DNA from: Lachnospiraceae bacterium
GTDB lineage: Bacteria > Bacillota > Clostridia > Lachnospirales > Lachnospiraceae
DNA length: 50,262 bases
Assembly (NCBI GenBank): GCA_017624835.1
Contig: JAGAMG010000029.1
Coordinates: forward strand, 1-50,262
Direction of reading: 5' to 3'
Positions 41,006 to 50,204 of this stretch are shown here, piece after piece (position 1 is the stretch's first letter; every line of letters starts with the position of its first letter). Under the pieces are notes generated by a model. The model ran no database searches. It was not told the DNA's origin and saw only the letters and a list, made by a program, of their open reading frames with translations. A program made the translations under genes and the position numbers.

Positions 41006-42973
41006 CTAGTTTTTTACAGTAAATACCCTGTTTGCCCAATTAATCAGCTGCAGACCTGTTACTCTGTTACGGGCAGTGATTCCCACACTGTAATCCCCAG
41101 ATTCCAAACAATTTTCTGCGCTTAACCAAAAACCACACAGACCTACATTTACCTGATCCGGCATATTTCTAACCAAATCCGGGCGATACTGCCCCTCTAT
41201 GGGAATTCCGTATATACTGTTTTCATCATCCTGTTTCTTCAATAACAGCATCTTATCATAGCAGGAATTATCATCCCCCAGTACCACACCGTACCCCTGC
41301 AAAATTCCCTCTCTACAGGTTTCCAGTCGTACCAGCAGACAATTATCCTGACGACAGCCGCTTAATTTTTCTGCTCCCAAAGGCTTACACTCTCTGGCAG
41401 ATACCTTCTGCTTCTCATTTCCGGCGGTTTCAAAGGCGGGTCTGATACCGGTATCCAAGCCTTCTTTTCCAAGTCCTTCATGATAGTAAGGATCCCAACC
41501 TACAAGCTTGGGATGAGCCGTATACAAAATATCTCTTTCTGCCTGCATACGCTCCCACTTTTCAAGGGACTCATCATTTCCCCTGCTTAAGGATTCATGA
41601 TGATAGGCAAAGCTATCATTGTCACACACATTACTATAGCCCTGCTCATAAAGTTTAAAGCACAAATCCACATCATTAAAGGCTATCCTCAGTCGCTCTT
41701 CAAAGCCTCCCACTTCCTCAAACTTGCTCTTTTCTACCATCAGGCAAGCCGCCGTTACCGCCAATACATTGCGCAGTCCTCTGTTACTATTATAATAATA
41801 GCTCTCCTTATCATCCATAAACTGCAGCTTATGTACCGGTCCCATAGGCAGATTGGTAATGCCGGCATGTTGTATTTTGGTAGAATCCGGATACAGCAAT
41901 TTTATTCCCACTGCTCCGGTATATTCCCTTGCTGCCAATGCCGCAAGCTTTTCCAGACATCCCTTCTGATTTAATTCCACATCATCATTTAAAAATAACA
42001 ATAGCCTTCCGTGGGCTTTTTGGGCTCCTAAATTACACATTTTCGGAAAATGAAACTCCATGGGCTCGTAAATATACTTTATTACATTTGAGCTCTTTTT
42101 TTGAGCACTGAACTCGTTAAAGCTCTGTACCATAGCCTCAATGCGCTGCTTATTGGTATCATCGCTTCCGTTATCCACTATAATAATCTCAAAGCTTAAA
42201 GCCCCTGCTGCCTTAGGAATCGCCTGCAGACAATCTCTTAAAATTTTGGAATTATCCTTGGAGGGTATAATAATGGACATCTTGCATTCCTGCTCCTTGG
42301 CATACTCTTCCGTTTCCTTAACGGTTGTCCACTGCATATACTTTTTGAGAACCTCTTCCCTGTCTCCATGAAAAAGAATCTTTGATAAATGTCCTACGGA
42401 CACACACCCCTTCTTTTTGCTTTCCACAGCTTCCAGACACTTTCTAATCCAGTTCACAAAGCTCTCATGATTTTCTTCCCGCACCTGCCAGATACAGCAT
42501 TCCTTCTGACTCTGACGCTTTTGAGATAAGCTGGCTGCAGGTACCGGATACTTTTCCACCATTTCCCTGCGAATGGCTACCACGCTACCAAAATAGTACC
42601 AGCTATCAAACACATCCGGGGACCAATCCGGTTTAAACCAAGGGGCATTACGCTTAGAAACCTCCATACCGGAAAGCTCCTTTGCCCAGACATCCTCATC
42701 CCCGTACAAAATCTGTACCTCAGGATGCGTGGCAAAATATTCTGCAATTTGCTCCGTTGCCCGTTCTGCCAGTCTTCCTCCCGGCATCACAAACACATCC
42801 GCTATCACACCCTTGCCTTCACCTGTCAAAGAGGCATCTGGTTGTTTTCCTTCTGATTCCTCCCGCTGTCCTATCCACTGTTCATAGGTAACAGTACGCC
42901 TTGCAAGCAGCTTCTCATATCGTTTATTCTCTTTTTTGATTAATTCCTGCTTTACCCGCTTACGAATATCCAA
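41006..42973 (-). CDS. GT2 glycosyltransferase with degenerate N-terminal GT module
   Basis: This 655-residue protein has a TTG start at 42973, supported by AAGGAG 7-8 nt upstream. Residues about 50-210 look like the second half of a GT-A domain (VQILYGDEDVWA, WFKPDWSPDVF) whose opening strand and nucleotide-binding part are missing, so it is probably non-catalytic. The complete GT2 domain at about 230-490 has MSIIIPSKDNSKILRDCL, FLNDDVEL, VTAACLMVEKSKFEEVGGF, FNDVDLCFKLYEQ and YHHESLSRG. The last 130 residues are a beta-rich domain unlike GT2 (QGYGVVLGDDNSCYDK, GDYSVGITARNRVTG), with similarity in style to Wzt C-terminal sandwiches. It is flanked by the methyltransferase-kinase gene (11 nt) and another GT2. 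Confidence 0.85.
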   Translation of the reverse strand: MDIRKRVKQELIKKENKRYEKLLARRTVTYEQWIGQREESEGKQPDASLTGEGKGVIADVFVMPGGRLAERATEQIAEYFATHPEVQILYGDEDVWAKELSGMEVSKRNAPWFKPDWSPDVFDSWYYFGSVVAIRREMVEKYPVPAASLSQKRQSQKECCIWQVREENHESFVNWIRKCLEAVESKKKGCVSVGHLSKILFHGDREEVLKKYMQWTTVKETEEYAKEQECKMSIIIPSKDNSKILRDCLQAIPKAAGALSFEIIIVDNGSDDTNKQRIEAMVQSFNEFSAQKKSSNVIKYIYEPMEFHFPKMCNLGAQKAHGRLLLFLNDDVELNQKGCLEKLAALAAREYTGAVGIKLLYPDSTKIQHAGITNLPMGPVHKLQFMDDKESYYYNSNRGLRNVLAVTAACLMVEKSKFEEVGGFEERLRIAFNDVDLCFKLYEQGYSNVCDNDSFAYHHESLSRGNDESLEKWERMQAERDILYTAHPKLVGWDPYYHEGLGKEGLDTGIRPAFETAGNEKQKVSARECKPLGAEKLSGCRQDNCLLVRLETCREGILQGYGVVLGDDNSCYDKMLLLKKQDDENSIYGIPIEGQYRPDLVRNMPDQVNVGLCGFWLSAENCLESGDYSVGITARNRVTGLQLINWANRVFTVKN

Positions 42974-42984
42974 AGTTCTTCTCC

Positions 42985-45072
42985 TTAAATCAGCTTCTTT
43001 ACTGCTCCGGCCATATCCCGAGCCATCTTTAAAGGAAGTCGTACAATTTCCATCCTCACAAACAACTCATTCTCAGCCCTGCGTTCCAGTTCTCCTACAG
43101 AAATATTAATATTGGGATCCGTTGTAGGGAACACAATACTGGGCTGATAGCTGCCTTCATTTTTATCCGCCGGCTTAGCAATCCTACCATTGGTTATCAA
43201 CATCTTCCTGCGCTCCAAGGGCACAGCCTCTCCATTAAAGAGCATTTCCTGAATAGTTACCATACAGGAATCCATTGCCGGGTCAATACGCAACATCTTT
43301 ACGTCCCCGCTTACGGAAAGTGTAAGCTCAATCTGATTTTCTCCCAGATAAGCCTCTCTTACAAAGTAAGACTCTTCCTCGTTATATCCATTTCCTTTAT
43401 CTTCATAAACCTGTACACGGTTTACCTTTTCCGAATCCTGATACCTGTCTATCCACTTTTGGGGCACCATACAGCGATAACCGATTAAATCACGCATTTG
43501 AGCCATGGAGTATTTGTTTCCGGTAACAAATTTCTGAAACTTCATTTCCTGTTCCCGGAAATTTTCCGCATCGGACTCATCAATTGCCAATGCTTCCATA
43601 ATTCTGTCCACATCCAGTCTGTTGCGTTTTTCATCCTCCAGCAGATAACAATAGATTGCCCGAAATGCCAATTCACTGGTATCCACAGACCTGTCAAAGG
43701 TCCATTCGTAGTCAATCAGTGTCCATTTATCCTTATTAACTATAATATTGGCAAATATTAAATCCACATCTGCCACGGGCATATCGCTGTTATAGCCAAT
43801 TCTTTCCACATATTCCATAAACAGCTTATGGAAACCATCCTTATCCTCCCGTTCCAGACAGTTATCCATCAACTCAGAAAGAGGTGTGCCGCTTACAAAT
43901 TCAAATTCTGCGTAAGCCTGACCCTCCTGCTCCACCAACGTACATTGATTAATATCCAGCTTACTGCCCTGATATCTTTCCACTAATTTCCTATAAGCAG
44001 CTTCCATACCCTTTATATGCTGCTCCGCTTCCTTGGTCAAAGGATATTTACGCACATAGGGCTTTCCGCTTTCATCACGTCCAATCTCTGTACGGATTGC
44101 ATACTCCTTAACCCGGTCGTTGGAATACTTGGCATACTTTACTCCAAAATCTCCACCGATTACCGCCACATAGGAATTGGCAAACAAAGGAAAAAGCCCC
44201 TCCTCCACCAATCCGTCAAAGGCACTGCTTTCATCAAAAAGCAGCATTCTATCCCTGTCAAAATTTCTTAGGTTATTGGATAATTCTCCTTTTCCGGGCA
44301 GATAGGCATCACTGTACAGCATGGTCATAAATTTATAATCCGGATAGGGATAATAAAAATGCCACTCCTGCGCTCCACAGCTACGGAAAATACGTTCCAA
44401 CCCTCTTCGTCCAAAGGTGCGCACTCCGCCACCATCAGGATAATTTTCAATACTGCTGAAGTAGGTTCCCAGATGGTCTTCCTTACAGCCTGCAAAATAC
44501 TTTAAGCCGTATTTATTTTCTATGGCAATCACAATTCTGCCATCCTTTTTCAGATGGCGCATTAATATTTTCAAAAAATCCTCAAAGGGAGTATCTCCTC
44601 CGATATAGCTCTGTCCATATTCAAACACACCAATAAGACAGATGAAATCATAATCATCCGCCAAATCCGGTTCAATATCCTTAAAATTTCCCACATGGAT
44701 ATTTACATTTTCACAATCGCTGTGACGATGGGCATTAATCAGGCTTCTTTTCCTGGACAGCTCCACACAGGTTACACTGCCCGCCTTTCTGGACAGAGCT
44801 CCCGTAATGGCACCACAGCCACTGCCCACCTCCAATACCTTGGCATCCTTCCCCATGGGAATCCACTCAACAATATTTTCCCGTAAAGGAGATAAATGAT
44901 ACAGCATCGGCCAGCTCTTCTTATCCTGAATTGCCTGTTCGTATTCAATAGGTGAAAGCTTCTTTACAATCTCCAGAAGCTCGTCCTCCACCGCACCATC
45001 ACAATAAAAATCCTCTCCGGGATACTTGCTGTAATCCAATGTAATCTTTCCGATATGTTCTATTTTTTCCAA
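42985..45072 (-). CDS. SAM methyltransferase fused to a kinase-like domain; WbdD-like chain-terminator candidate
   Basis: This 695-residue cytosolic protein starts at TTG 45072 with GAGG 8 nt upstream; an ATG nearer the SD is out of frame and stops after five codons. The class I methyltransferase is at about 50-250 (VLEVGSGCGAITGALS at 79-94). A protein-kinase-like fold follows at about 305-470: possible beta3 Lys342 (YVRKYPLTKEAEQHI), hinge-like FEFVSGTPLSELMDN, catalytic-loop-like VDLIFANIIV with Asp437 and Asn442, and metal Asp454 in LIDYEW. A beta-rich tail of about 200 residues ends in a hydrophobic helix-like stretch. E. coli WbdD joins the same two activities to cap polymannose with phosphate and methyl groups. 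It is 38 nt after wzt, which carries a glycan-binding tail. The kinase call is by motif only. Confidence 0.8.
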   Translation of the reverse strand: MEKIEHIGKITLDYSKYPGEDFYCDGAVEDELLEIVKKLSPIEYEQAIQDKKSWPMLYHLSPLRENIVEWIPMGKDAKVLEVGSGCGAITGALSRKAGSVTCVELSRKRSLINAHRHSDCENVNIHVGNFKDIEPDLADDYDFICLIGVFEYGQSYIGGDTPFEDFLKILMRHLKKDGRIVIAIENKYGLKYFAGCKEDHLGTYFSSIENYPDGGGVRTFGRRGLERIFRSCGAQEWHFYYPYPDYKFMTMLYSDAYLPGKGELSNNLRNFDRDRMLLFDESSAFDGLVEEGLFPLFANSYVAVIGGDFGVKYAKYSNDRVKEYAIRTEIGRDESGKPYVRKYPLTKEAEQHIKGMEAAYRKLVERYQGSKLDINQCTLVEQEGQAYAEFEFVSGTPLSELMDNCLEREDKDGFHKLFMEYVERIGYNSDMPVADVDLIFANIIVNKDKWTLIDYEWTFDRSVDTSELAFRAIYCYLLEDEKRNRLDVDRIMEALAIDESDAENFREQEMKFQKFVTGNKYSMAQMRDLIGYRCMVPQKWIDRYQDSEKVNRVQVYEDKGNGYNEEESYFVREAYLGENQIELTLSVSGDVKMLRIDPAMDSCMVTIQEMLFNGEAVPLERRKMLITNGRIAKPADKNEGSYQPSIVFPTTDPNINISVGELERRAENELFVRMEIVRLPLKMARDMAGAVKKLI

Positions 45073-45110
45073 TCCATCGTCCTCTTAAATCTGTATTTTG
45101 CAACTTGTAA

Positions 45111-46409
45111 TTATTCTGCATCCCGTACCTTTACCACAGAATCCATATCATAATAACCCACAGTATTCTTATCAGATACTACGGTAATATTCAGGGCATC
45201 ATACAATCTGTGATAAACCTCAAAGGTATCTCCATTATAGCCGGTTACACCGAAGGACAACAAATACTCCCCCCCCTGTAGGCTCATTTTCTGGGTAAAG
45301 GTAACCTCCTTGGTCTGCCCCTTAACCACATTACTCAAAAAAGCCTTCTCAAACATGGAATTGGTACCGGTTATCTCCGTTCCCTGTACATTTTTTACAG
45401 AAAAAGCAAAAATGGGAGCCGGAATATCATCATGCATCTGCACCTTCAAATGAATCGTAAATTCACTGCCCTTAATCACCGCTGTAGTTTGCACCCCTTC
45501 GGCATCCGTCATATAATACTCTACAATTTCCGCCTGCTTGGTGCCATACTCCAGCAGATTAGGATTCAGACCCACACAAGGACCTTTCCCCCCTGCTGCA
45601 CTGCCGGCAGCCGCCTGCAATTCCTTATCATTTAACAAATCCTGATTATCCGCCTTTTCCGGTACTGCATATTGACCCACCAGCACCTGCTTGTAGGCAT
45701 CTATCATTTCCTTGGCACTGCCTTCTCCTAAAAGGGTACCCTGATTTAACAAAAATACTCTGTCACAATATTTACTGATACTGCTCAAATCATGGCTTAC
45801 AAAGAGAATGGTTTTCCCCATCTTTTTAAATTCTTCAAATTTGTGATAGCATTTTGCCTGGAAAAAAACATCTCCCACGGACAAGGCCTCATCCACAATG
45901 AGAATTTCCGGCTCAATATTGATTGCCACCGCAAAAGCCAATCTTACAAACATGCCGCTGGAATAGGTTTTAACAGGCTGGTATACATAATCACCGATAT
46001 CTGCAAATTCCAAAATATCCGGCAGCTTTTCATCAATCTCCTTTTCGGAAAAGCCCATCATGGTACCGTTTAAATACACATTTTCGATACCGTTATATTC
46101 CATGTTAAAGCCTGCTCCCAGCTCAAGCAGAGCTGAAATTCGCCCGTTTACCTTCACTTCTCCCGCCGTAGGATTTAAAACCCCGGTAATAATTTTCAGT
46201 ATGGTGGATTTGCCGGAGCCGTTGGTTCCGATGATTCCCACTGTTTCTCCCTGATAAATATTTAAGTTTACACCCTTTAAGGCATAATGAAGTTTGTGTT
46301 TCTTTTTCCCTAAGCCAAAGGCCTCCTTCATGCGATCCGAGGGCTTGTCATATAATTTATATATTTTTTGAACGTCCTTTACTTCAATGGCAAGCTTTTT
46401 ATCTTCCAT
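45111..46409 (-). CDS. wzt: Polysaccharide ABC exporter ATPase with C-terminal carbohydrate-binding domain
   Basis: This 432-residue protein powers export of the finished undecaprenyl-linked glycan through Wzm. The nucleotide-binding domain is at about 5-245: Walker A GTNGSGKST (61-69), ALLELGAGFNMEYNG (typical of O-antigen/teichoic exporters), signature YSSGMFVRLAFA, Walker B ILIVDEAL and switch SHDLSS. A linker follows. Residues about 280-425 form a Wzt-C-type beta-sandwich (YGTKQAEIVEYYMTD, TGTNSMFEKAF, EYLLSFGVTGYN). In O9a-type systems that domain recognises the modified non-reducing end, allowing export only of capped chains. The neighbouring methyltransferase-kinase makes that reading attractive. 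Confidence 0.92.
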   Translation of the reverse strand: MEDKKLAIEVKDVQKIYKLYDKPSDRMKEAFGLGKKKHKLHYALKGVNLNIYQGETVGIIGTNGSGKSTILKIITGVLNPTAGEVKVNGRISALLELGAGFNMEYNGIENVYLNGTMMGFSEKEIDEKLPDILEFADIGDYVYQPVKTYSSGMFVRLAFAVAINIEPEILIVDEALSVGDVFFQAKCYHKFEEFKKMGKTILFVSHDLSSISKYCDRVFLLNQGTLLGEGSAKEMIDAYKQVLVGQYAVPEKADNQDLLNDKELQAAAGSAAGGKGPCVGLNPNLLEYGTKQAEIVEYYMTDAEGVQTTAVIKGSEFTIHLKVQMHDDIPAPIFAFSVKNVQGTEITGTNSMFEKAFLSNVVKGQTKEVTFTQKMSLQGGEYLLSFGVTGYNGDTFEVYHRLYDALNITVVSDKNTVGYYDMDSVVKVRDAE

Positions 46410-46442
46410 TTTTTATGTCCACGCCTTTCCCTGATTTCAAAC

Positions 46443-47444
46443 CTACAAAACATCTGCAAAATGTACTTTTAATCGCTTGAACACCAGTGCTCCGATTCCA
46501 AACAGCACTACTGTCACAATCCAGAAGTACATTGTAGAAAAGAAATCCTGAAAAAACCATTCTTTTTCATAAACTGCACTTCGATAACCATTTACGATAT
46601 AAACCAAGGGATTCAACTTCAACAGAGTTATTACTGTAGAGTTTTCCATATCCCCTATATTCCACAAAATAGGAGTTGCCCACATGCCAATCTGCAAACC
46701 GATACTGATAATCTGGGATAAATCCTTAAAAAATACCACCACTGCACAGGTTGTATAGCACAAAGCAAGCACAAAAATAAACAGACAGGCGCTGTAATAG
46801 AATAGCTGTAAGGTATATACACTGGGATAATATCCGTAAATTGCTGCCAACACCAAAAGCACACATACAAAAAATGCATGAATAAAGGTTGCTGCTATAA
46901 TTTTGATAATGGGCAGAATACTGATTTTAAATACCACCTTTTTTACCAGGTAATTGTACTCTAAAAGCGCATTGGTTCCATGGTTTAAGGCTTCACTAAA
47001 ATAAAACCAGGGCACCAGACCTGCCGTCAAAAATAACACATGGGGGATGACCTCTCCACTGGCCAGCTTGGGACCATCCATATGAAAAATCACCCCAAAT
47101 ACAATATAATACATTACTACAGTTACCACCGGCTGCGCCATTGCCCAGACTGCACCCAGATAGGAGCCTGCATATCGCTTTTTAAAATCATTTTTTGCAA
47201 GCTTCCAAATAAGATGTCTGTTCTGATACAATTCCACCGGCAGCACCGTAAATTTATCATACCATTTCACAAAAATCAGACAGGATGCCACAATCACACC
47301 ACAGGAAATAATCTTTTTAGCCAATTCCTCCTGAGGGTCGGCTCCCGGATTGTGATGCACCACAATAATGACTGCCATAATTATCGCCACCGCTATAAAT
47401 AAGGCAATCCCCGTCTTTTTGCTTATTTTAATGCTACGTTTCAC
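46443..47444 (-). CDS. wzm: Polysaccharide ABC exporter permease (ABC-2 type)
   Basis: This 333-residue membrane protein has two extra N-terminal helices (about 12-28 and 43-60) before the usual Wzm/TagG body (about 80-330), which has NDFKKRYAGSYLGAVWAMAQP, six helices, GLVPWFYFSEALNHGTNALLEY, MWATPILW and LNPLVYIVNGYRSAVYEK. Typical Wzm proteins are about 260 aa, so the first 70 residues are additional. The start is GTG 47444, 2 nt after the rfbC stop, with the SD inside rfbC (GGAAGAACGG), so translation is probably coupled. It forms the channel used by Wzt (33 nt downstream). Confidence 0.92.
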   Translation of the reverse strand: MKRSIKISKKTGIALFIAVAIIMAVIIVVHHNPGADPQEELAKKIISCGVIVASCLIFVKWYDKFTVLPVELYQNRHLIWKLAKNDFKKRYAGSYLGAVWAMAQPVVTVVMYYIVFGVIFHMDGPKLASGEVIPHVLFLTAGLVPWFYFSEALNHGTNALLEYNYLVKKVVFKISILPIIKIIAATFIHAFFVCVLLVLAAIYGYYPSVYTLQLFYYSACLFIFVLALCYTTCAVVVFFKDLSQIISIGLQIGMWATPILWNIGDMENSTVITLLKLNPLVYIVNGYRSAVYEKEWFFQDFFSTMYFWIVTVVLFGIGALVFKRLKVHFADVL

Positions 47445-47446
47445 GA

Positions 47447-48013
47447 TTAACCGTTCTTCCTCTCATTGATATATTCCTTCAAACCACCCCGGTTTGCATC
47501 CTTTTCGGATAAAATCACTTCTACTCCTTCGGGGATGGGCCATTCCACACCAATCTCCGGGTCATTATAGGCAATACCGCCTTCATCCTCGGGATGATAG
47601 AAATCCGAACATTTATAGCAAAATTCTGCATAATCGGAGAGCACCAAAAAACCATGGGCAAAGTTCTTGGGCACAAAGAACTGCTTTTTATTTTCTTCGG
47701 AAAGAACTACACCATACCACTGTCCAAAGGTCTTGGAGCCTTCCCGCAGGTCAACCGCAACATCAAACACTTCCCCCTTAATAACTCTCACCAGCTTGTC
47801 CTGAGGAAACTGCTTCTGGAAATGTAAGCCCCGAAGCACACCCTTTTTGGAAGCGGACTGATTATCCTGTACAAAAACCTCCGGAATTCCCGCTTCCTTA
47901 AAATCATTATAATTATAGGTCTCCACAAAGTATCCTCTGGCATCACCAAATACCTGAGGGGTAATAATCTTTAATCCTTCTATTTCGCATGTTTCTACTG
48001 TAATCTTTCCCAT
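47447..48013 (-). CDS. rfbC: dTDP-4-dehydrorhamnose 3,5-epimerase
   Basis: RfbC performs the third step of dTDP-L-rhamnose synthesis. This 188-residue cupin has the catalytic His64 in GVLRGLHFQ, substrate contacts FGDARGYFVETY, VQDNQSASKKG, KLVRVIKGEVFDVAVDLR and VPKNFAHGFLVL, then AYNDPEIGVEWP. Length is normal. The SD CAGGAG precedes ATG 48013. It lies two genes after rfbA; RfbB and RfbD are not in the window and must lie elsewhere, perhaps just beyond the right edge. Confidence 0.97.
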   Translation of the reverse strand: MGKITVETCEIEGLKIITPQVFGDARGYFVETYNYNDFKEAGIPEVFVQDNQSASKKGVLRGLHFQKQFPQDKLVRVIKGEVFDVAVDLREGSKTFGQWYGVVLSEENKKQFFVPKNFAHGFLVLSDYAEFCYKCSDFYHPEDEGGIAYNDPEIGVEWPIPEGVEVILSEKDANRGGLKEYINERKNG

Positions 48014-48046
48014 TGTTTTCTCCTGCCATTACTAATATTTTAACCC

Positions 48047-49345
48047 TTACTCATAGGCAATATTTAAGTCAACATTACCGTTAATACCATCCACCTGACC
48101 TTTAGAGGTATACTGCCACATCTTATAATATCCCTGATACAACGGAGTACTGCGATATTCTGCCAGCCAAATGTAATAATCATTCAGACGCTGTGTTTTC
48201 AATGCGTTATTGTACCAGTTTCGGCTTGCATAGACACCTGCCTTATAACCTGCATTCTCAATGGTGCGGCAAAATGCCTCACAGACTAATGTTCTGGTTT
48301 CTGCATTCAGACCATCCGCACGACCATTGCCGCCGGCGCCCTCGGTATCAATAAAGATGGGATAATCCAGCTTGTATTCCTTAATCATATTTAAAACTGC
48401 GGAGGCTTCCTCCACCGCTTCCACCTCATTTACTGCCTGGGTAAAGAAATAAACACCCACCTTTAATCCGGAGGCTGTAGCGCCCTTTATATTGGCTCTG
48501 AAATAAGGATCCTCTACCAAAGCACCAGTGGAAGAACCACGGTAACCGGCTCTGATAATAGCAAATTCAATACCTGCATTCTTTACCTTATCCCAATCAA
48601 TTTCCTTATTCCATTTGGATACGTCAATACCTGCTTTGGTAGTGCCGCCGGGCTTTTGAAGCTGTTGGATTTCTGTATTATCCGCATCATCCAAGGCTCC
48701 CTGCTCTCCGGTATCCTCCACCTTAGGGTCTACCTCATCCTCGGTTTTAATTAAGAGGGAGATATCACTGATAGGCACATATTCCACCTTCTGTTTTACC
48801 TGCACCTTTGTCTCCGTCTCCGGAACCTGATAGCCGCTAATAGGTAAAAGCTTAATATTATATTCCCCGGAATCCAAATCACCTATGTAAATAATTCCAT
48901 CCTGATCTAAATCCTTATATTCTCCCAGACCTGCCAGGGATACATAAAAGCTTTCTCCTGCTACCAGTGCACCTTCCGCATCCACTATCTGTACACGCAA
49001 ATCCTTTTCTACAGAAGTAATCATCAAAGAAAGCTGCTTTTTCAAACTTTTGGCAGCCTCCAGAACCTTATTTTCTACCGGATCAAAAAAAGTATTATCC
49101 TGTAAAAATGCCTTTAAATCATTTCCTATCTGCCCGTTCTGTACCACCTGCTCATACCGGGACACCTCTGTAGTAGTATTTGATGCTACCTGCTGCCCCG
49201 CGGTCTGACCGGTTGTAGTCTGTGTATAACTGCTATATGTTTTTCTTCTGTCCTTTTCCTGATTGGTATACACTACCAACAAGGATACCAGCAATATTAC
49301 GCCCAAAGAGGCCGCTATTGCCATTCGCCGTAACCTAGAGTCCAT
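48047..49345 (-). CDS. Membrane-anchored GH25 muramidase
   Basis: This 432-residue peptidoglycan hydrolase has one membrane segment (about 8-26) and a Thr/Gln-rich linker. A beta-sandwich SpaA-like domain (about 105-195: [31 protein letters not shown]) and an acidic linker follow. The C-terminal GH25 barrel (about 235-432) shows [20 protein letters not shown], catalytic Asp/Glu in [22 protein letters not shown] and [13 protein letters not shown]. The start at ATG 49345 is chosen for GAGG 6-7 nt upstream; an earlier ATG at 49357 overlaps the SD. It overlaps the end of rfbA by 11 bp, so it is co-translated. Such an enzyme may open the wall where polymer is exported, or process polymer-loaded peptidoglycan; this role is inference. 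Confidence 0.88.
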   Translation of the reverse strand: MDSRLRRMAIAASLGVILLVSLLVVYTNQEKDRRKTYSSYTQTTTGQTAGQQVASNTTTEVSRYEQVVQNGQIGNDLKAFLQDNTFFDPVENKVLEAAKSLKKQLSLMITSVEKDLRVQIVDAEGALVAGESFYVSLAGLGEYKDLDQDGIIYIGDLDSGEYNIKLLPISGYQVPETETKVQVKQKVEYVPISDISLLIKTEDEVDPKVEDTGEQGALDDADNTEIQQLQKPGGTTKAGIDVSKWNKEIDWDKVKNAGIEFAIIRAGYRGSSTGALVEDPYFRANIKGATASGLKVGVYFFTQAVNEVEAVEEASAVLNMIKEYKLDYPIFIDTEGAGGNGRADGLNAETRTLVCEAFCRTIENAGYKAGVYASRNWYNNALKTQRLNDYYIWLAEYRSTPLYQGYYKMWQYTSKGQVDGINGNVDLNIAYE

Positions 49346-50204
49346 TTGCCACCTCAATCAAATACTTCCCATAGTTGGTCTTAAGTAAGGGTTCTGCCAG
49401 CTTAATTAGCTGCTCCTTATCGATAAAACCTCTCTTGAAAGCAATCTCCTCAATACAGGAGATATACAGTCCCTGTCTCTTCTGGAAGGCTGCCACAAAG
49501 TCCGCTGCATCCAAAAGGGCATCGTGATTGCCCGTATCCAGCCATGCAAAGCCGCGTCCCAGGGTTTCCACCCGAAGGGTTCCTCTCTGCAAATATTCAT
49601 TGTTGATACTGGTAATTTCGATTTCTCCACGGGCGGAAGGCTTTACATTCTTAGCGATTTCCACTACATCATTGTCGTAGAAGTAAAGTCCCGGTACCGC
49701 ATAATTACTCTTGGGATGCTCCGGCTTTTCTTCAATGGAAAGTGCCTTGCCGTTTTCGTCAAATTCCACTACACCGTACTCTCTGGGGTCACGAACGTAG
49801 TAGCCGAAAATGGTAGCTCCGCTTTCTCTGGATGCCACCTCTCTAAGCACTCTGGAGAAACTCTGTCCATAGAAAATATTGTCTCCCAGTACTAAAGCCA
49901 CTCTGTCATCCCCAATAAAGTCCGCTCCGATAATAAAGGCATCTGCCAATCCCCTTGGCTGCTCCTGCACTGCATAGGACAGCTCCATGCCAAGCTGATG
50001 ACCATCACCCAAAAGTTCCTGAAATACCGGCAAATCTCTGGGGGTGGAGATAATCAGTATCTCCCGGATTCCAGCCAGCATCAAAGTGGATAAGGGATAA
50101 TAAATCATGGGCTTATCATAGACCGGCATAATCTGCTTGGAAATTGCCTTGGTTAAGGGATATAATCTGGTGCCGCTTCCTCCGGCTAATATAATACCTT
50201 TCAT
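49335..50204 (-). CDS. rfbA: Glucose-1-phosphate thymidylyltransferase
   Basis: RfbA converts glucose-1-phosphate and dTTP to dTDP-glucose, the first step to dTDP-rhamnose. The 289-residue protein begins [20 protein letters not shown] (nucleotidyltransferase signature) and has [34 protein letters not shown], metal Asp in [40 protein letters not shown] and [18 protein letters not shown]. Length is typical. GAGG lies before ATG 50204. It is first of a long minus-strand run (rfbA, GH25, rfbC, wzm, wzt, methyltransferase-kinase, two GT2). Only 58 bp upstream is in the window, so the promoter cannot be judged. Confidence 0.97.
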   Translation of the reverse strand: MKGIILAGGSGTRLYPLTKAISKQIMPVYDKPMIYYPLSTLMLAGIREILIISTPRDLPVFQELLGDGHQLGMELSYAVQEQPRGLADAFIIGADFIGDDRVALVLGDNIFYGQSFSRVLREVASRESGATIFGYYVRDPREYGVVEFDENGKALSIEEKPEHPKSNYAVPGLYFYDNDVVEIAKNVKPSARGEIEITSINNEYLQRGTLRVETLGRGFAWLDTGNHDALLDAADFVAAFQKRQGLYISCIEEIAFKRGFIDKEQLIKLAEPLLKTNYGKYLIEVANGL

